24,553 nucleotides of DNA from Richelia sp. UBA3308 (GCA_002361335.1 DESS01000048.1:13177-37729); one strand, 5' to 3'; counted from the first letter of the stretch, positions 1 to 7,819 are shown. Notes: generated by a model not told the origin, from the letters alone. Numbers and translations are program-made.

Positions 1-194
1 GGAATTGGGATGGGGTATAATGCCCAACTCAATTGTGACACCACGCTTACGGTGGGGAATTAAACCCATATGTTTAGTTAAAACTCTACCTTCCTTGTCC
101 CCTTGTTTCCTTGTCTTCCCATCTCCCTCCTTCCAGTTGACACCGGCAGCGTATTAAAATCTCGGCAGTATATAAAAGCAGGTGTATCAAGGCC

Positions 195-932
195 GTGAAG
201 TTATTTATTTACCATACTCCGGAAGAAACCCCAACTAACGACATGCCAGAATGCGCGATCGCAGTTGATGTGTTGCGTGCAACGACAACAATGGCAACGG
301 TTTTGGCTGCTGGTGGGGAAGCGGTTCAAGTTTTTAGCGATTTGGATAAACTGAAGGAAGTCAGCGGAAAATTTCCTGTTGATAAACGTTTGCGGGCTGG
401 AGAAAGAGGGGGTGCAAAAGTTCCTGGATTTGATTTGGGAAATTCTCCCCTCGACTGTAAGCCGGAAGTGGTGGAGGGAAAGCGTTTGTTTATTAGTACT
501 ACTAACGGTACTCGTGCTTTACAAAGAATACAGGAGGCTCAAACAGTTATTACTGGGGCATTTGTCAATTTAACAACAGTGGTAGATTATTTAGCCAAAA
601 ATCAACCAGAAAATGTTTGGATTGTAGGCTCGGGATGGCAAGGTAGTTATTCTCTTGAGGATACTGCTTGCGCCGGTGCGATCGCTCATCATCTATTAGA
701 AAAAACTAAGTTATCTATAGATGATGTTACGGGTAATGATGAAGTAGTTGCTGCCATGGCACTTTATTCTCAATGGAAAGATGATTTATTGCAAATGTTT
801 AAACACGCTAGCCATGGTAAACGTCTTTTAGGATTGGTTTGCAATGATGATTTAAAATACTGTTCCCAAATTGATGTGTTAGATGTGTTACCAATGCAAC
901 AAGAACCGGGAGTTTTGAAAAAACACGTTTAA
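195..932 (+). CDS. comB: 2-phosphosulfolactate phosphatase family protein (ComB-like)
   Basis: The 245-residue product matches the ComB family in length and motifs. Visible are an N-terminal AVDVLRATTT stretch (residues 23-32), AGERGG..VPGFDLGNSP (68-85), ISTTNGTRAL (100-109) and GSGWQGSYSLED (145-156). In characterised archaea ComB removes phosphate from 2-phospho-3-sulfolactate in coenzyme M synthesis, using Mg2+. Cyanobacteria do not make coenzyme M, so the physiological substrate here is unknown and only the hydrolase fold and family are secure. The start is GTG at 195, preceded by AAGG about 5 bases upstream. No partner from coenzyme M or sulfolactate metabolism is nearby. The gene ends next to a palindromic dispersed repeat. 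Confidence 0.88.
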   Translation: MKLFIYHTPEETPTNDMPECAIAVDVLRATTTMATVLAAGGEAVQVFSDLDKLKEVSGKFPVDKRLRAGERGGAKVPGFDLGNSPLDCKPEVVEGKRLFISTTNGTRALQRIQEAQTVITGAFVNLTTVVDYLAKNQPENVWIVGSGWQGSYSLEDTACAGAIAHHLLEKTKLSIDDVTGNDEVVAAMALYSQWKDDLLQMFKHASHGKRLLGLVCNDDLKYCSQIDVLDVLPMQQEPGVLKKHV

Positions 933-947
933 TAAATAAAAAACTTG

Positions 948-1037
948 CACGGATTAAAAGGATTATAAGATTACACGGATTACTCAGCCTGTATAATCTG
1001 TCAATCAGTGTCATCCTTTAATCCATACTAATCCGTG
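948..1037. repeat. Dispersed palindromic repeat, copy A (left of GxxExxY remnant)
   Basis: About 90 bases beginning CACGGATTAAAAGGAT and ending TACTAATCCGTG, so the two ends are imperfect inverted repeats able to form a hairpin. The inner part (about 973-1037) recurs almost unchanged at 1280-1352. This copy carries an extra internal GGATTA-type unit, ATAAGATTACACGGATTA. Both copies read in the same direction and bracket the truncated gene at 1089-1277. Confidence 0.85.
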
Positions 1038-1088
1038 TTAGTATAGCACGAAGCGTTTAAATGCTCTGGGAGTACCAATGGGTTTGGT

Positions 1089-1277
1089 TCATTTTTTATA
1101 GTAAATGTCCTGTTTTATTTCACGAGCAAATTCAAGTTTAGCTTCGCGCATTTCATCAGCTAGAGCAGGTTGGTAAATAACTTCTTGAAATCCGTTACCT
1201 AAAAATTTGTGAACTTCAAAGGAAGCCCCAATAATTTTTTCAGTGTTCTCAGCATATTTTAGATTATTTATTGTCAT
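1089..1277 (-). pseudogene. GxxExxY family protein, truncated after 62 residues
   Basis: The 62-residue product carries the family signature GFQEVIY (G-x-x-E-x-x-Y, about residues 30-36) after the usual helix containing IIGASFEVHKFLGNGF. Full-length members are about 120-130 residues. This one stops at YYKK, just before the segment (D-F-E-x-D and E-x-K type) that would complete the PD-(D/E)XK-like core. The downstream DNA does not resume the family sequence in any frame I could follow, so this looks like a 3'-deleted remnant and not a single nonsense mutation. The ATG lies two bases from the flanking repeat copy B, and copy A lies about 50 bases beyond the stop. No function of the truncated peptide can be inferred. 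Confidence 0.75.
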
Positions 1278-1279
1278 TG

Positions 1280-1352
1280 TACGGATTAAAAGGATTACTC
1301 CGCCTGTATCATCTGTTAATCAGTGTCATCCTTTAATCCATACTAATCCGCG
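1280..1352. repeat. Dispersed palindromic repeat, copy B (right of GxxExxY remnant)
   Basis: A second copy of the element at 948-1037, in the same orientation. It begins TACGGATTAAAAGGATTA, shares AATCAGTGTCATCCTTTAAT and the CCATACTAATCCG end with copy A, and differs by a few substitutions plus loss of one internal unit. It abuts the start codon of the GxxExxY remnant, so it would occupy that gene's 5' untranslated region. Confidence 0.85.
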
Positions 1353-1361
1353 ATCGGTCAA

Positions 1362-3128
1362 CTATACTTTCAAATATTTACTAAAATTATCTTTCTGAGA
1401 AGGCTTCATATTTTCCATCTGTACTACCTGATATTTACTAGCACGAGGTTCTGTTAAAGTAACCCTATAAGTACACAGTTCATCTTGATGAAATACAGTA
1501 ATTTTAATAGTATCTAGAGGTTGATAATTCTTTAATCTTTCGTTTAATTGATTTGCGGTTACCTTAATACCATCAATTGCTAATAATTCATCACCTGCAT
1601 CTATTCCGGCAATTTGGGCTGGGGAATCCGCTTCTACAAATTTGATTGATTCTTTTCCATTGTTATTAACTACTTTTATTCCCAGAAATGGTTCTTCTGG
1701 GGTATCGGCAAATAATTGTAAACCGAATGGTTCAAGATATTCGTTAAAGGGTAAATTTTCTTTACCATGGATATAACGTTGGAAGAAATCGGTTAAATCA
1801 ATTCCGGCTACTGATTCAATCATTTGTTGTAATTGGGAGGCTGTATAACCAATTTCATCTTTACCAAATTGCTGCCATAATTTGAGTAGCACGTCATCAA
1901 GAGAACGCTGATTATTATGGCGATCGCGAATCAATAAATCTAACAACAAGGAAATCATTTCCCCTTTTAAATAATAAGATATTTGAGAATTGGGACTGTT
2001 GGCATCTTGACGATAAAGTTTAATCCAAGCATCAAAACTCGATTCGGAAACGGGTTGCACTTTACGCCCTGGTGTGGTTAAATAACGAGTTATTTCTTTA
2101 CTTAAATTATTCAAGTAGGATTTAACGTTGTAAATTCGAGCTCTTAAAGGAATCATCAAATCATAGTAGCTTGTTGTTCCCTCGCAAAACCACAAAGATG
2201 GTGTATAGTTTTCTTGGTCGTAATCGAAAACTTCTAATTCTTTGGGACGAATGCGTTTTACGTTCCATAAATGGAAGAATTCGTGGGCTACTAATTGCAT
2301 GAAACGCTCATATTTTTCGCGATCGCTAAATCCAAAGCGTTGATAAATTAAGGAACAGGAGTTTTTATGTTCTAAACCACCAAATGATTGCCCGGATAAG
2401 TGGAGTAGAAATAAATATCGTTCGTAAGGTAAACCGCCAAACATCTGTGCTTCGACTTCGATGATTTTCTTCATATCCTCAATCATCGGTTGGGGTGTCG
2501 CATTACCTTTTCCCCAAATTGCTAGTTGATGGGGTTTTCCTCTTACCTCGAAGTCATGTAACTGGTGAGTACCAATTTCAAAAGGACTGTCTACAAGGGT
2601 ATCAAAGTTTGTAGCAATAAAAGTATTTGCTTGTTCTGCAACTACTGGTAATGCTGTAGTTATTTGCCATTGGGGATGGGGTGTTTGAATGCTTACGTGA
2701 ATTGGAAGAGAATCAAATTCTGGTATTCTGAAAAATAACGCTGCTCCATTAAAATAACCGTGAGTTGCATCTAAGTGATTTGTCCGCACAGTTAACTCGT
2801 TGGCAAAAATACGATATCTGATTGTAATTTCCGAAATATCACTGGTATCGACTTGCCAATGATTTTTAGCAAGTTTATGCCAATTTAAAGCTTTATTGTC
2901 ATTAAATGCTGAAAAATCTTGTAAATGTTTGGCATATTCCCGTACCAAGTAAGAACCAGGAGTCCAAACGGGCATTTTTAAATCCAAGGTGGATAATGAA
3001 TATCCTAGCAAGTGTAATGTCACCTCAAACAGATGGTTTTGAGGATTGGGCATTGCAACTTGGTAATTAATTGTCGGTGCGACTTGTGATGTGGAAGTTT
3101 TCAGAGGAGGAACAGTACCAGGTGTCAT
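1362..3128 (-). CDS. M61 family (glycyl aminopeptidase-like) metallopeptidase with PDZ domain
   Basis: The 588-residue protein has the M61 layout. An N-terminal beta-rich domain covers about residues 20-190 and contains MPVWTPGSYLVREYA. The zinc-binding HEFFH (282-286) follows in AHEFFHLWNVKRIRP, and a downstream WFCEGTTSYYD supplies the likely third ligand, Glu316. A C-terminal PDZ domain covers about residues 483-560 (FLGIKVV, DSPAQIAGIDAGDELLAIDG). All three zinc-ligand positions are present, so an active aminopeptidase is likely. No signal peptide is obvious, which suggests a cytoplasmic enzyme. The natural substrate in cyanobacteria is not known. The gene stands alone, with ATG at 3128. 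Confidence 0.92.
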   Translation of the reverse strand: MTPGTVPPLKTSTSQVAPTINYQVAMPNPQNHLFEVTLHLLGYSLSTLDLKMPVWTPGSYLVREYAKHLQDFSAFNDNKALNWHKLAKNHWQVDTSDISEITIRYRIFANELTVRTNHLDATHGYFNGAALFFRIPEFDSLPIHVSIQTPHPQWQITTALPVVAEQANTFIATNFDTLVDSPFEIGTHQLHDFEVRGKPHQLAIWGKGNATPQPMIEDMKKIIEVEAQMFGGLPYERYLFLLHLSGQSFGGLEHKNSCSLIYQRFGFSDREKYERFMQLVAHEFFHLWNVKRIRPKELEVFDYDQENYTPSLWFCEGTTSYYDLMIPLRARIYNVKSYLNNLSKEITRYLTTPGRKVQPVSESSFDAWIKLYRQDANSPNSQISYYLKGEMISLLLDLLIRDRHNNQRSLDDVLLKLWQQFGKDEIGYTASQLQQMIESVAGIDLTDFFQRYIHGKENLPFNEYLEPFGLQLFADTPEEPFLGIKVVNNNGKESIKFVEADSPAQIAGIDAGDELLAIDGIKVTANQLNERLKNYQPLDTIKITVFHQDELCTYRVTLTEPRASKYQVVQMENMKPSQKDNFSKYLKV

Positions 3129-3551
3129 TTTTTAAGAGTTATCAGTTAAAAAATTTTAACTAATTATGGCAATAATTCTCTGATTTTTATGTGATATGAC
3201 AATTCATTATATAGGAATCCGGTTTGATTTAGGGAATAACTCCTAGAGACTAGTACCGATCGATCGGAAGTCAAAAGTCAAAATCAAAGTAATAAATATT
3301 GTTTTATAAAGGATTCAATCATTTGATATGGGTGCCCTATTTACCGGTGTACTAGGGAACTGTTAACAGGGAATAGGCAACAGTTGGGCATACTGAGTTT
3401 TGTTCAAAATTCAACGCCGGAATCCTATATATAATTTGCGATTCGCAGCAACAGGTGGTGGCGGCAGCCAATGGAAGTTGATAAAGCCAATCTCACGAAA
3501 GCAAGATGCTAAATTTATACCGCCAATTCTTTGTGAAACAAGCCCTTATTT
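3129..3551. other. Gene-free AT-rich spacer with short palindromes
   Basis: No credible coding sequence is visible. The spacer contains CGATCGATCGG near 3257 and a short AAGTCAAAAGTCAAAATCAA repeat after it. An inverted pair, AACTGTT (3358-3364) and AACAGTT (3379-3385), could form a 7-bp stem and may act as a terminator for the decayed gene to its right. Short reading frames here overlap the pseudogene on the opposite strand and look like shadows. Confidence 0.5.
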
Positions 3552-4326
3552 TCAAGATTGTTGTATTGAAGCTTGTCTTACCTCATCCACAGTTAAATCT
3601 AAAGCTTGTGCGATTTGTTCCACAGTCAATCCAGCAGCTAACATTGATGGTACTGCTAATAGTTTTCCTTCTTCTATACCTTCGGTTTTTCCTTCTGCAA
3701 AGGCTTGCTGATATACTTTTGTTTGTTTCAAATCGCTTAATCCAAACATTTCTTGTACCTCCTCAATATCCATGCTGGGTAATTTGTAAATCAAAATCGT
3801 TTCAATTAATTGTAGTAATTGTTGCTGTTGCTGTACTGAATCAATTTCTTCCCTGCTTCTAGTAATTAACTCCCTAGCTGCTTGTATAGTCTTGTCTTCA
3901 TTTTCTATGACTAATTTTATGGTAGCAATACCAATGGGTAGAGATGCATTTTCTCCTAACTCATCTAAATAAATACGGCTGACTCTTCCTGAGGCAAAAG
4001 ACTCGCGGTAATGTTTGGTTTTTGCGGTATCAATGCTGCGAGTCGGGTAAATAACTACAGCAAACCAGTCATTTTCTGGTTGATTTTGACGCAGGTATAA
4101 ATTAATTTCTGTAAATAGACGTGAGTAAATTTCTGAGTCTACTTGAAATTGAACTTCAACGAAGTAAATGGGCTTTTCTTCTGAATTTGGAAGAAGAAAG
4201 CAGTTTGCTTGATTTCAACTGATGAGAATTGATACTCCGTAGCAGTTGCGTTAGGATTACCAATTAATTCAAAGAATATATTGGGAAATTCTTGAAAATA
4301 CGGTAAAAAATGCTGTCAGTTTTCAT
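3552..4326 (-). pseudogene. Rpn family PD-(D/E)XK nuclease / putative transposase, frameshifted
   Basis: Read on the minus strand, the gene starts at 4326 with MKTDSIFYRIFKNFP, the typical start of cyanobacterial Rpn (YhgA-like) proteins. It then continues in a second frame with EFPNIFFELIGNPNA and on to VEIKQTAF. After that a segment equivalent to RIDGVF is missing, and a third stretch begins at LPNSEEKPIYFVEVQFQ. This stretch runs in frame through the E-x-Q nuclease motif, LYLRQNQPENDWFAVVIYP and the Gln-rich linker to the C-terminal IEEVQEMFGLSDLK region, ending at 3552. At least one small indel near the start and one deletion of roughly 16 bases have therefore broken it, and the deletion removes the conserved Asp. 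Intact relatives promote RecA-independent recombination in E. coli. The last 80 codons could still be translated from a TTG start, but that is unlikely to matter. Confidence 0.85.
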
Positions 4327-4431
4327 TTATTGAACGATTTCAAGCCAGAATATGATTCATTTTTAAATTATCATCTTTGGCTATTTTATAGCGGAAAACT
4401 AAACAATCAAAATAAACAAACTTTCTTTAAA

Positions 4432-4470
4432 CCTCTGTATTCCTTTGCGTGAAACTCCGCGTTCCGAGGC
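4432..4470. repeat. Short dispersed cyanobacterial repeat (CTCTGTATTCCTTTGCGTGA type)
   Basis: The stretch CCTCTGTATTCCTTTGCGTG followed by AAACTCCGCGTTCC resembles a dispersed intergenic sequence I recall from filamentous cyanobacteria. It lies in the gene-free stretch between the Rpn remnant and pstS. Only one copy is present in this window, so its repeat status comes from general knowledge and not from this sequence. Confidence 0.4.
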
Positions 4471-4517
4471 TGAAAAAATAAAATCAAACATAATTCATAC
4501 AATTTCATACAACCGAC

Positions 4518-5591
4518 TCAAGATTTAATCTCTTTCAATGCATTTTCAACTTTTTCTACAGCTTCTTTTGGTAAAGGAATATATCCTAATTCTTCAGCAA
4601 ATTTTTCACCTTCATTAAGACACCATTTAACCACATCCTTGAGTACTTTGGCTTTATTCGGTTCTTGGTAATTTTTATAAGCTAAAAGCCAACTATAAGT
4701 AACTATAGGATAAGAATTATCTCCTTCGGGATCGGTAATAAATATTCGTAAATTATCCGGTATCGGTTTACTAAGAAGCGCTTCAGTAACGGTATTAGTT
4801 TGTGATTGTATGTAATTACCAGCTTTATTTTCTAAAGCAGCAGTTGATAAATTTAATTCCCGAGCATAAGTTGATTCTAAATAGCCAATAGTACCCGCTT
4901 TTTGTTGAATTTGAGCGCTAACACCTGAACTTGATTTAATTGCCACACCCGCCAACCATTGAACATTTAAACCAGAACCAACTTTATTTTTCCATTCGGA
5001 ACTAATCGCACTTAAATGTTTTGTAAATACAGCAGTTGTACCGCTACCATCAGAACGATGTACTAACAAAATTGGTAAATCAGGTAAATTAATATCGGGA
5101 TTTAAAGCTTTAATTTGAGAATCATTCCAACGAGTAATTTTTCCTAAAAATATATCAGAATAAACTTGTCTTGAAAGCTTCAAACCGCTATCAATACCGG
5201 GTAAATTATAAGCAATTACAACACTACCAGCAGTCATCGGCAGTAAAACAACACCTTTACTTACCTTTTGAATTTCATCATCAGTCATTGCCACATCGCT
5301 AGCACCGAAATCAATGGTTTCCGAAAGAATTTGTTGAATACCTGCTGCACTTCCTATGGCTTGATAATTTAGTTGTACGTTGGGATTTTGCTGACTATAT
5401 TCTTGAAACCATTTCTGGTAGATAAACAGCGGAAAAGTAGCACCGGCACCATTAAGATAAACAAAATCGGAAACTTCAGGAGATGTTGCAGAATTAATAC
5501 CGTTTTGTGGTTGAGATTGACAACTTACTGTCAGGAGAATAACAGAAGTGAATAATATAAAAAATTTGTTTAGAAAAAAACGTCTAAGCAT
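4518..5591 (-). CDS. pstS: Phosphate ABC transporter substrate-binding protein PstS
   Basis: PstS captures inorganic phosphate outside the membrane and delivers it to the PstCAB transporter. The protein shows GAGATFPLFIYQKWF near the mature N-terminus, DFGASDVAMTDDE and the phosphate-binding VHRSDGSGTT. A hydrophobic leader ends in LLTVSC, a lipobox-like site with Thr at -3 where Leu is usual, so a lipoprotein anchor is probable. The frame extends 12 codons further up to 5627, but that part is encoded by the GGGGACAA repeat. I chose the internal ATG at 5591, directly before LRRFFLNKF. The product is then about 357 residues, normal for PstS. No pstC, pstA or pstB lies nearby. A metallophosphoesterase gene lies upstream on the same strand, but the gap between them is simple repeat DNA. 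Confidence 0.92.
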   Translation of the reverse strand: MLRRFFLNKFFILFTSVILLTVSCQSQPQNGINSATSPEVSDFVYLNGAGATFPLFIYQKWFQEYSQQNPNVQLNYQAIGSAAGIQQILSETIDFGASDVAMTDDEIQKVSKGVVLLPMTAGSVVIAYNLPGIDSGLKLSRQVYSDIFLGKITRWNDSQIKALNPDINLPDLPILLVHRSDGSGTTAVFTKHLSAISSEWKNKVGSGLNVQWLAGVAIKSSSGVSAQIQQKAGTIGYLESTYARELNLSTAALENKAGNYIQSQTNTVTEALLSKPIPDNLRIFITDPEGDNSYPIVTYSWLLAYKNYQEPNKAKVLKDVVKWCLNEGEKFAEELGYIPLPKEAVEKVENALKEIKS

Positions 5592-5600
5592 GATCAAAAA

Positions 5601-5641
5601 TGGGGAAACAAGGGGACAAGGGGACAAGGAGACAAGGGGAG
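5601..5641. repeat. Octamer-like tandem repeat (CAAGGGGA) at the pstS start
   Basis: Several tandem units of CAAGGGGA (GGGGAAACAAGGGGACAAGG and onward), with small variations. The repeat lies immediately upstream of the chosen pstS start, in its 5' untranslated region. It creates a spurious open extension of that reading frame. Confidence 0.8.
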
Positions 5642-5653
5642 ATAATTTTTAAT

Positions 5654-5768
5654 TCCTAACTACTAACTACTAACGAGTAACGAGTAACGAGTAACGAGTA
5701 ACGAGTAATGAGTAACGATTAACAACTAAACACTAACCACTAACCACTAACCACTAACAACTAACTAC
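5654..5768. repeat. Tandem heptamer array 1 (GAGTAAC / CTAACCA)
   Basis: The array has about five units of GAGTAAC (one variant GAGTAAT) followed by about three units of CTAACCA, with degenerate CTAACTA-type units at both edges. It begins at the base next to the stop codon of the metallophosphoesterase and, with the G-rich repeat, fills almost the whole 177-base gap to pstS. It belongs to the long tandemly repeated heptanucleotides known from heterocystous cyanobacteria. Confidence 0.88.
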
Positions 5769-6971
5769 TCACAACTTCGTGCAGAGTTTTTCACCCAACT
5801 TACTTATACAAGCGGCTTTTTCTTGTGCTGTTAAGTCTTCATCTTCGACATCCCGGCGTAAAACTATACCGTTATGACCTGTTAAAAAGCGGGGGAGTTG
5901 TTGGTACTCGATGAGTTTTAAAGTTCTCATGTCGTAGGTGGTGTAGGTGGTCAATTCTGACGAATCAAAATTAATGTCAATTACTGTAATTGCTTTGTTT
6001 GGACGGATTTTGCTGCCAATTAACGGACGGGGACCAGAACCCATAATTCCCATGTTGAGTAGCTGTAATTTTCCGCGATGACCGGGATAATATGCGTGGT
6101 GATGTCCGCTAATATACGTATGAACTTTATTTTTTTCTAACATTGCTCGTAATTGATCGGCGTTTGCCATTACGTCACCGGGTTGGTCACGCCCAGTCGC
6201 CACAGCATATAAAGGTAAATGACTTAATAAAATCCGCATTTTGGCTTGTTGGGCTTCGGGGCTTGCTAATGCTTTTTCTACCCAAGCCAGTTTTTCGGGG
6301 GGAATTATATTTGATGAACCATCCCAAGACATAAAGAAGATATCTTTATGTTTAAAGGTGTAGAAATATGGAAAATCGTTGCGATCGATGAATTCTATTC
6401 CGGGATCGTTTTTGGGGTTATTCCAGTATTCGGAAGCTAAATCTCTTTCTTGTTGAAATAGAAAGTTTCCTCCTATCCCCTTAGCACTAGAAGCATCATG
6501 ATTACCGATGGTGAAACCGTATGGTAAATTTGCTTTACGTAAAGGTGCTGCTACATGCTCATCAAAAGCCGCCCACATTGCTTTTATTTGTTCTTTGGTA
6601 AGGGATGGTTTTTGACCTGCTACCATATCACCGCCACAAACTACCATATCAGGTTGCCAAAAGGGTAATAAATTTATTCCTTTATCTACCTCTGGATCGT
6701 AGTCAGTGGAACCATAAGCTGCATTCAAGTCGCTAATAACTACTAAACGTACATCTCCACGAGGGGGATTAAATAAACCATCTCCCCCAACGCTGTTAAC
6801 AATTGCTTCTGTCTGTGGCGGTAAACTGGAAATTTGTAGTTTATCAGTTTCTTGTGTAGCTGGTGTTTGAGGTGTTTGTGTCGTTTCCCGATTCAGGTTT
6901 GTACAAGCAATGCTAAAGATAGTTAATGCAAAGCCCACAATTACAAATAAACAAAACCGCCGCCAACGCAT
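5769..6971 (-). CDS. Calcineurin-like metallophosphoesterase, lipoprotein-like
   Basis: The frame runs from 6986, but the second Met (6971), directly before RWRRFCLFVIVGF, gives a better leader. Numbering below counts from 6986. A signal-like segment ends in FSIAC, followed by a Thr/Gln-rich linker (about 30-60) typical of exported proteins. The phosphoesterase motifs are VVISDLN (82-88), GGD (118-120), GNHD (161-164), SHLPLY (255-260) and GHHH (294-297). The first motif is D-L-N where most of the superfamily has D-x-H, so one metal ligand is replaced, which may be normal for this subfamily. It probably acts on phosphate esters or cyclic nucleotides outside the membrane; the substrate cannot be read. 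pstS lies downstream on the same strand, which hints at phosphate scavenging without proving an operon. Confidence 0.82.
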   Translation of the reverse strand: MRWRRFCLFVIVGFALTIFSIACTNLNRETTQTPQTPATQETDKLQISSLPPQTEAIVNSVGGDGLFNPPRGDVRLVVISDLNAAYGSTDYDPEVDKGINLLPFWQPDMVVCGGDMVAGQKPSLTKEQIKAMWAAFDEHVAAPLRKANLPYGFTIGNHDASSAKGIGGNFLFQQERDLASEYWNNPKNDPGIEFIDRNDFPYFYTFKHKDIFFMSWDGSSNIIPPEKLAWVEKALASPEAQQAKMRILLSHLPLYAVATGRDQPGDVMANADQLRAMLEKNKVHTYISGHHHAYYPGHRGKLQLLNMGIMGSGPRPLIGSKIRPNKAITVIDINFDSSELTTYTTYDMRTLKLIEYQQLPRFLTGHNGIVLRRDVEDEDLTAQEKAACISKLGEKLCTKL

Positions 6972-7068
6972 TTTTTGACTCCCCACTCAACTACACCGCT
7001 AAATATAACGGATAGTTAGGTGATTTATTTTTATACTAGAATACAAATTTGGTAGACAGGGGGAATAA

Positions 7069-7539
7069 TCAAGCAGCGTTTATTACACAAGTATCGACTG
7101 GCGTTTTTTTGTTCTCTTTGCTTTTACGTTTAATTTCCACTCTTGAATGAGTTTTGATCCAAACCGCAGCTCCACAACCTAAGGGTTTTTCAGGTTGATA
7201 AATTATTTCGCAAGGACCAAAAACCTTTACAGAATGACCGTAGGTATTGCTATTGAGGTGTTTTGCGGTAATTACCGGTTCTGGTTCTTTTAGATGTTTA
7301 TTTTGAGCAATTGAATTTTTGTTCACATGGATGATTGTTTGCGCCGGAGATGCTATGCGCCATTTAGGTTTTGGACCGCGACTACCTCGATCAATAATAG
7401 GTTTTTCGTCAAATAAAGGTATTATCCAAATTCTTCCGACCTTGTAAGCTCCTTTCACTCTACCTTGAGCAAGTAAATAACGAATTCTAGAAGTTGATAT
7501 ATTTAAAATTTCTGCTGCTTGGGTAGTACTTACATACAT
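7069..7539 (-). CDS. Helix-turn-helix (excisionase/MerR-type) DNA-binding protein
   Basis: Residues 1-50 form an excisionase-type winged helix: STTQAAEILNISTSRIRYLL, then GRVKGAYKVGRIWIIP. The remaining 100 residues (156 in total) contain RGPKPKWRIA and a basic C-terminal part with RVEIKRKSKENKK. I do not recognise this part as a domain. No integrase, phage gene or other mobile-element gene is near, so a role as a recombination directionality factor is unlikely and a stand-alone regulator or nucleoid-type protein fits better. Targets are unknown. The start is ATG at 7539. Confidence 0.7.
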   Translation of the reverse strand: MYVSTTQAAEILNISTSRIRYLLAQGRVKGAYKVGRIWIIPLFDEKPIIDRGSRGPKPKWRIASPAQTIIHVNKNSIAQNKHLKEPEPVITAKHLNSNTYGHSVKVFGPCEIIYQPEKPLGCGAAVWIKTHSRVEIKRKSKENKKTPVDTCVINAA

Positions 7540-7603
7540 GGTTCAGAAAAACTGTTGCGAGGTCAATATAGTTATATTTTTGCACAAATCGTCCAACTTG
7601 ATT

Positions 7604-7700
7604 CCCTCGCGAAGCGAGGGCCGCGAGCCTGTTCCCATTCACTCACGGTATGGGTTGAGCACGTGTCCAAAGGACATAAGTCCGAATCGGGGATTGTCGG
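7604..7700. other. Cluster of short hairpins between the HTH gene and the small ORF
   Basis: CCCTCGC (7604-7610) pairs with GCGAGGG (7614-7620). It is followed by CCCAT...ATGGG, TGTCCAAAGGACA and GGACATAAGTCC in quick succession. On the minus strand this lies directly downstream of the possible small gene at 7712-7819, so part of it may be that gene's terminator. It could also be a dispersed repeat or a small RNA. Only the pairing potential is seen directly. Confidence 0.4.
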
Positions 7701-7711
7701 CAGAGTGGAAA

Positions 7712-7819
7712 TTAACGCTTGGTAGTGAAAATGGTGGTGAACATCATCAATAAACCACCGATAAGAATTGATAATCCAATTCCTGCTGTAATTAAGTCAA
7801 GTGTGTTGGTGTTTTCCAT
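7712..7819 (-). CDS. Possible 35-residue single-span membrane peptide
   Basis: An ATG-to-TAA frame of 35 codons encodes a short polar N-terminus (MENTNTLD), about 20 hydrophobic residues (LITAGIGLSILIGGLLMMF) and a basic end (TTKR). This pattern suits a single-span membrane peptide, as in many small photosystem, NDH or cytochrome subunits of cyanobacteria. I do not recognise it as any known one (not PsaM, PetM, PsbX, PetL or Psb30 by sequence). No clear ribosome binding site precedes it. It sits alone in a 500-base gap between the HTH gene and cobO. Confidence 0.4.
   Translation of the reverse strand: MENTNTLDLITAGIGLSILIGGLLMMFTTIFTTKR

Noticed and set aside
1..69. A minus-strand frame open to the window edge starting at 69 (MGLIPHRKRG...)
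   Set aside because: Only 23 codons, no recognised family and no ribosome binding site; it could be the start of a gene outside the window but cannot be supported.
3400..3862. Plus-strand frames of 103 and 118 codons
   Set aside because: They lie antisense to the Rpn pseudogene, whose minus-strand reading gives a clear family match.
5592..5627. Longer N-terminus of PstS (MSPCPLVSPFLI...)
   Set aside because: These codons come from the CAAGGGGA repeat and place polar and proline residues before the signal peptide; the internal ATG fits better.
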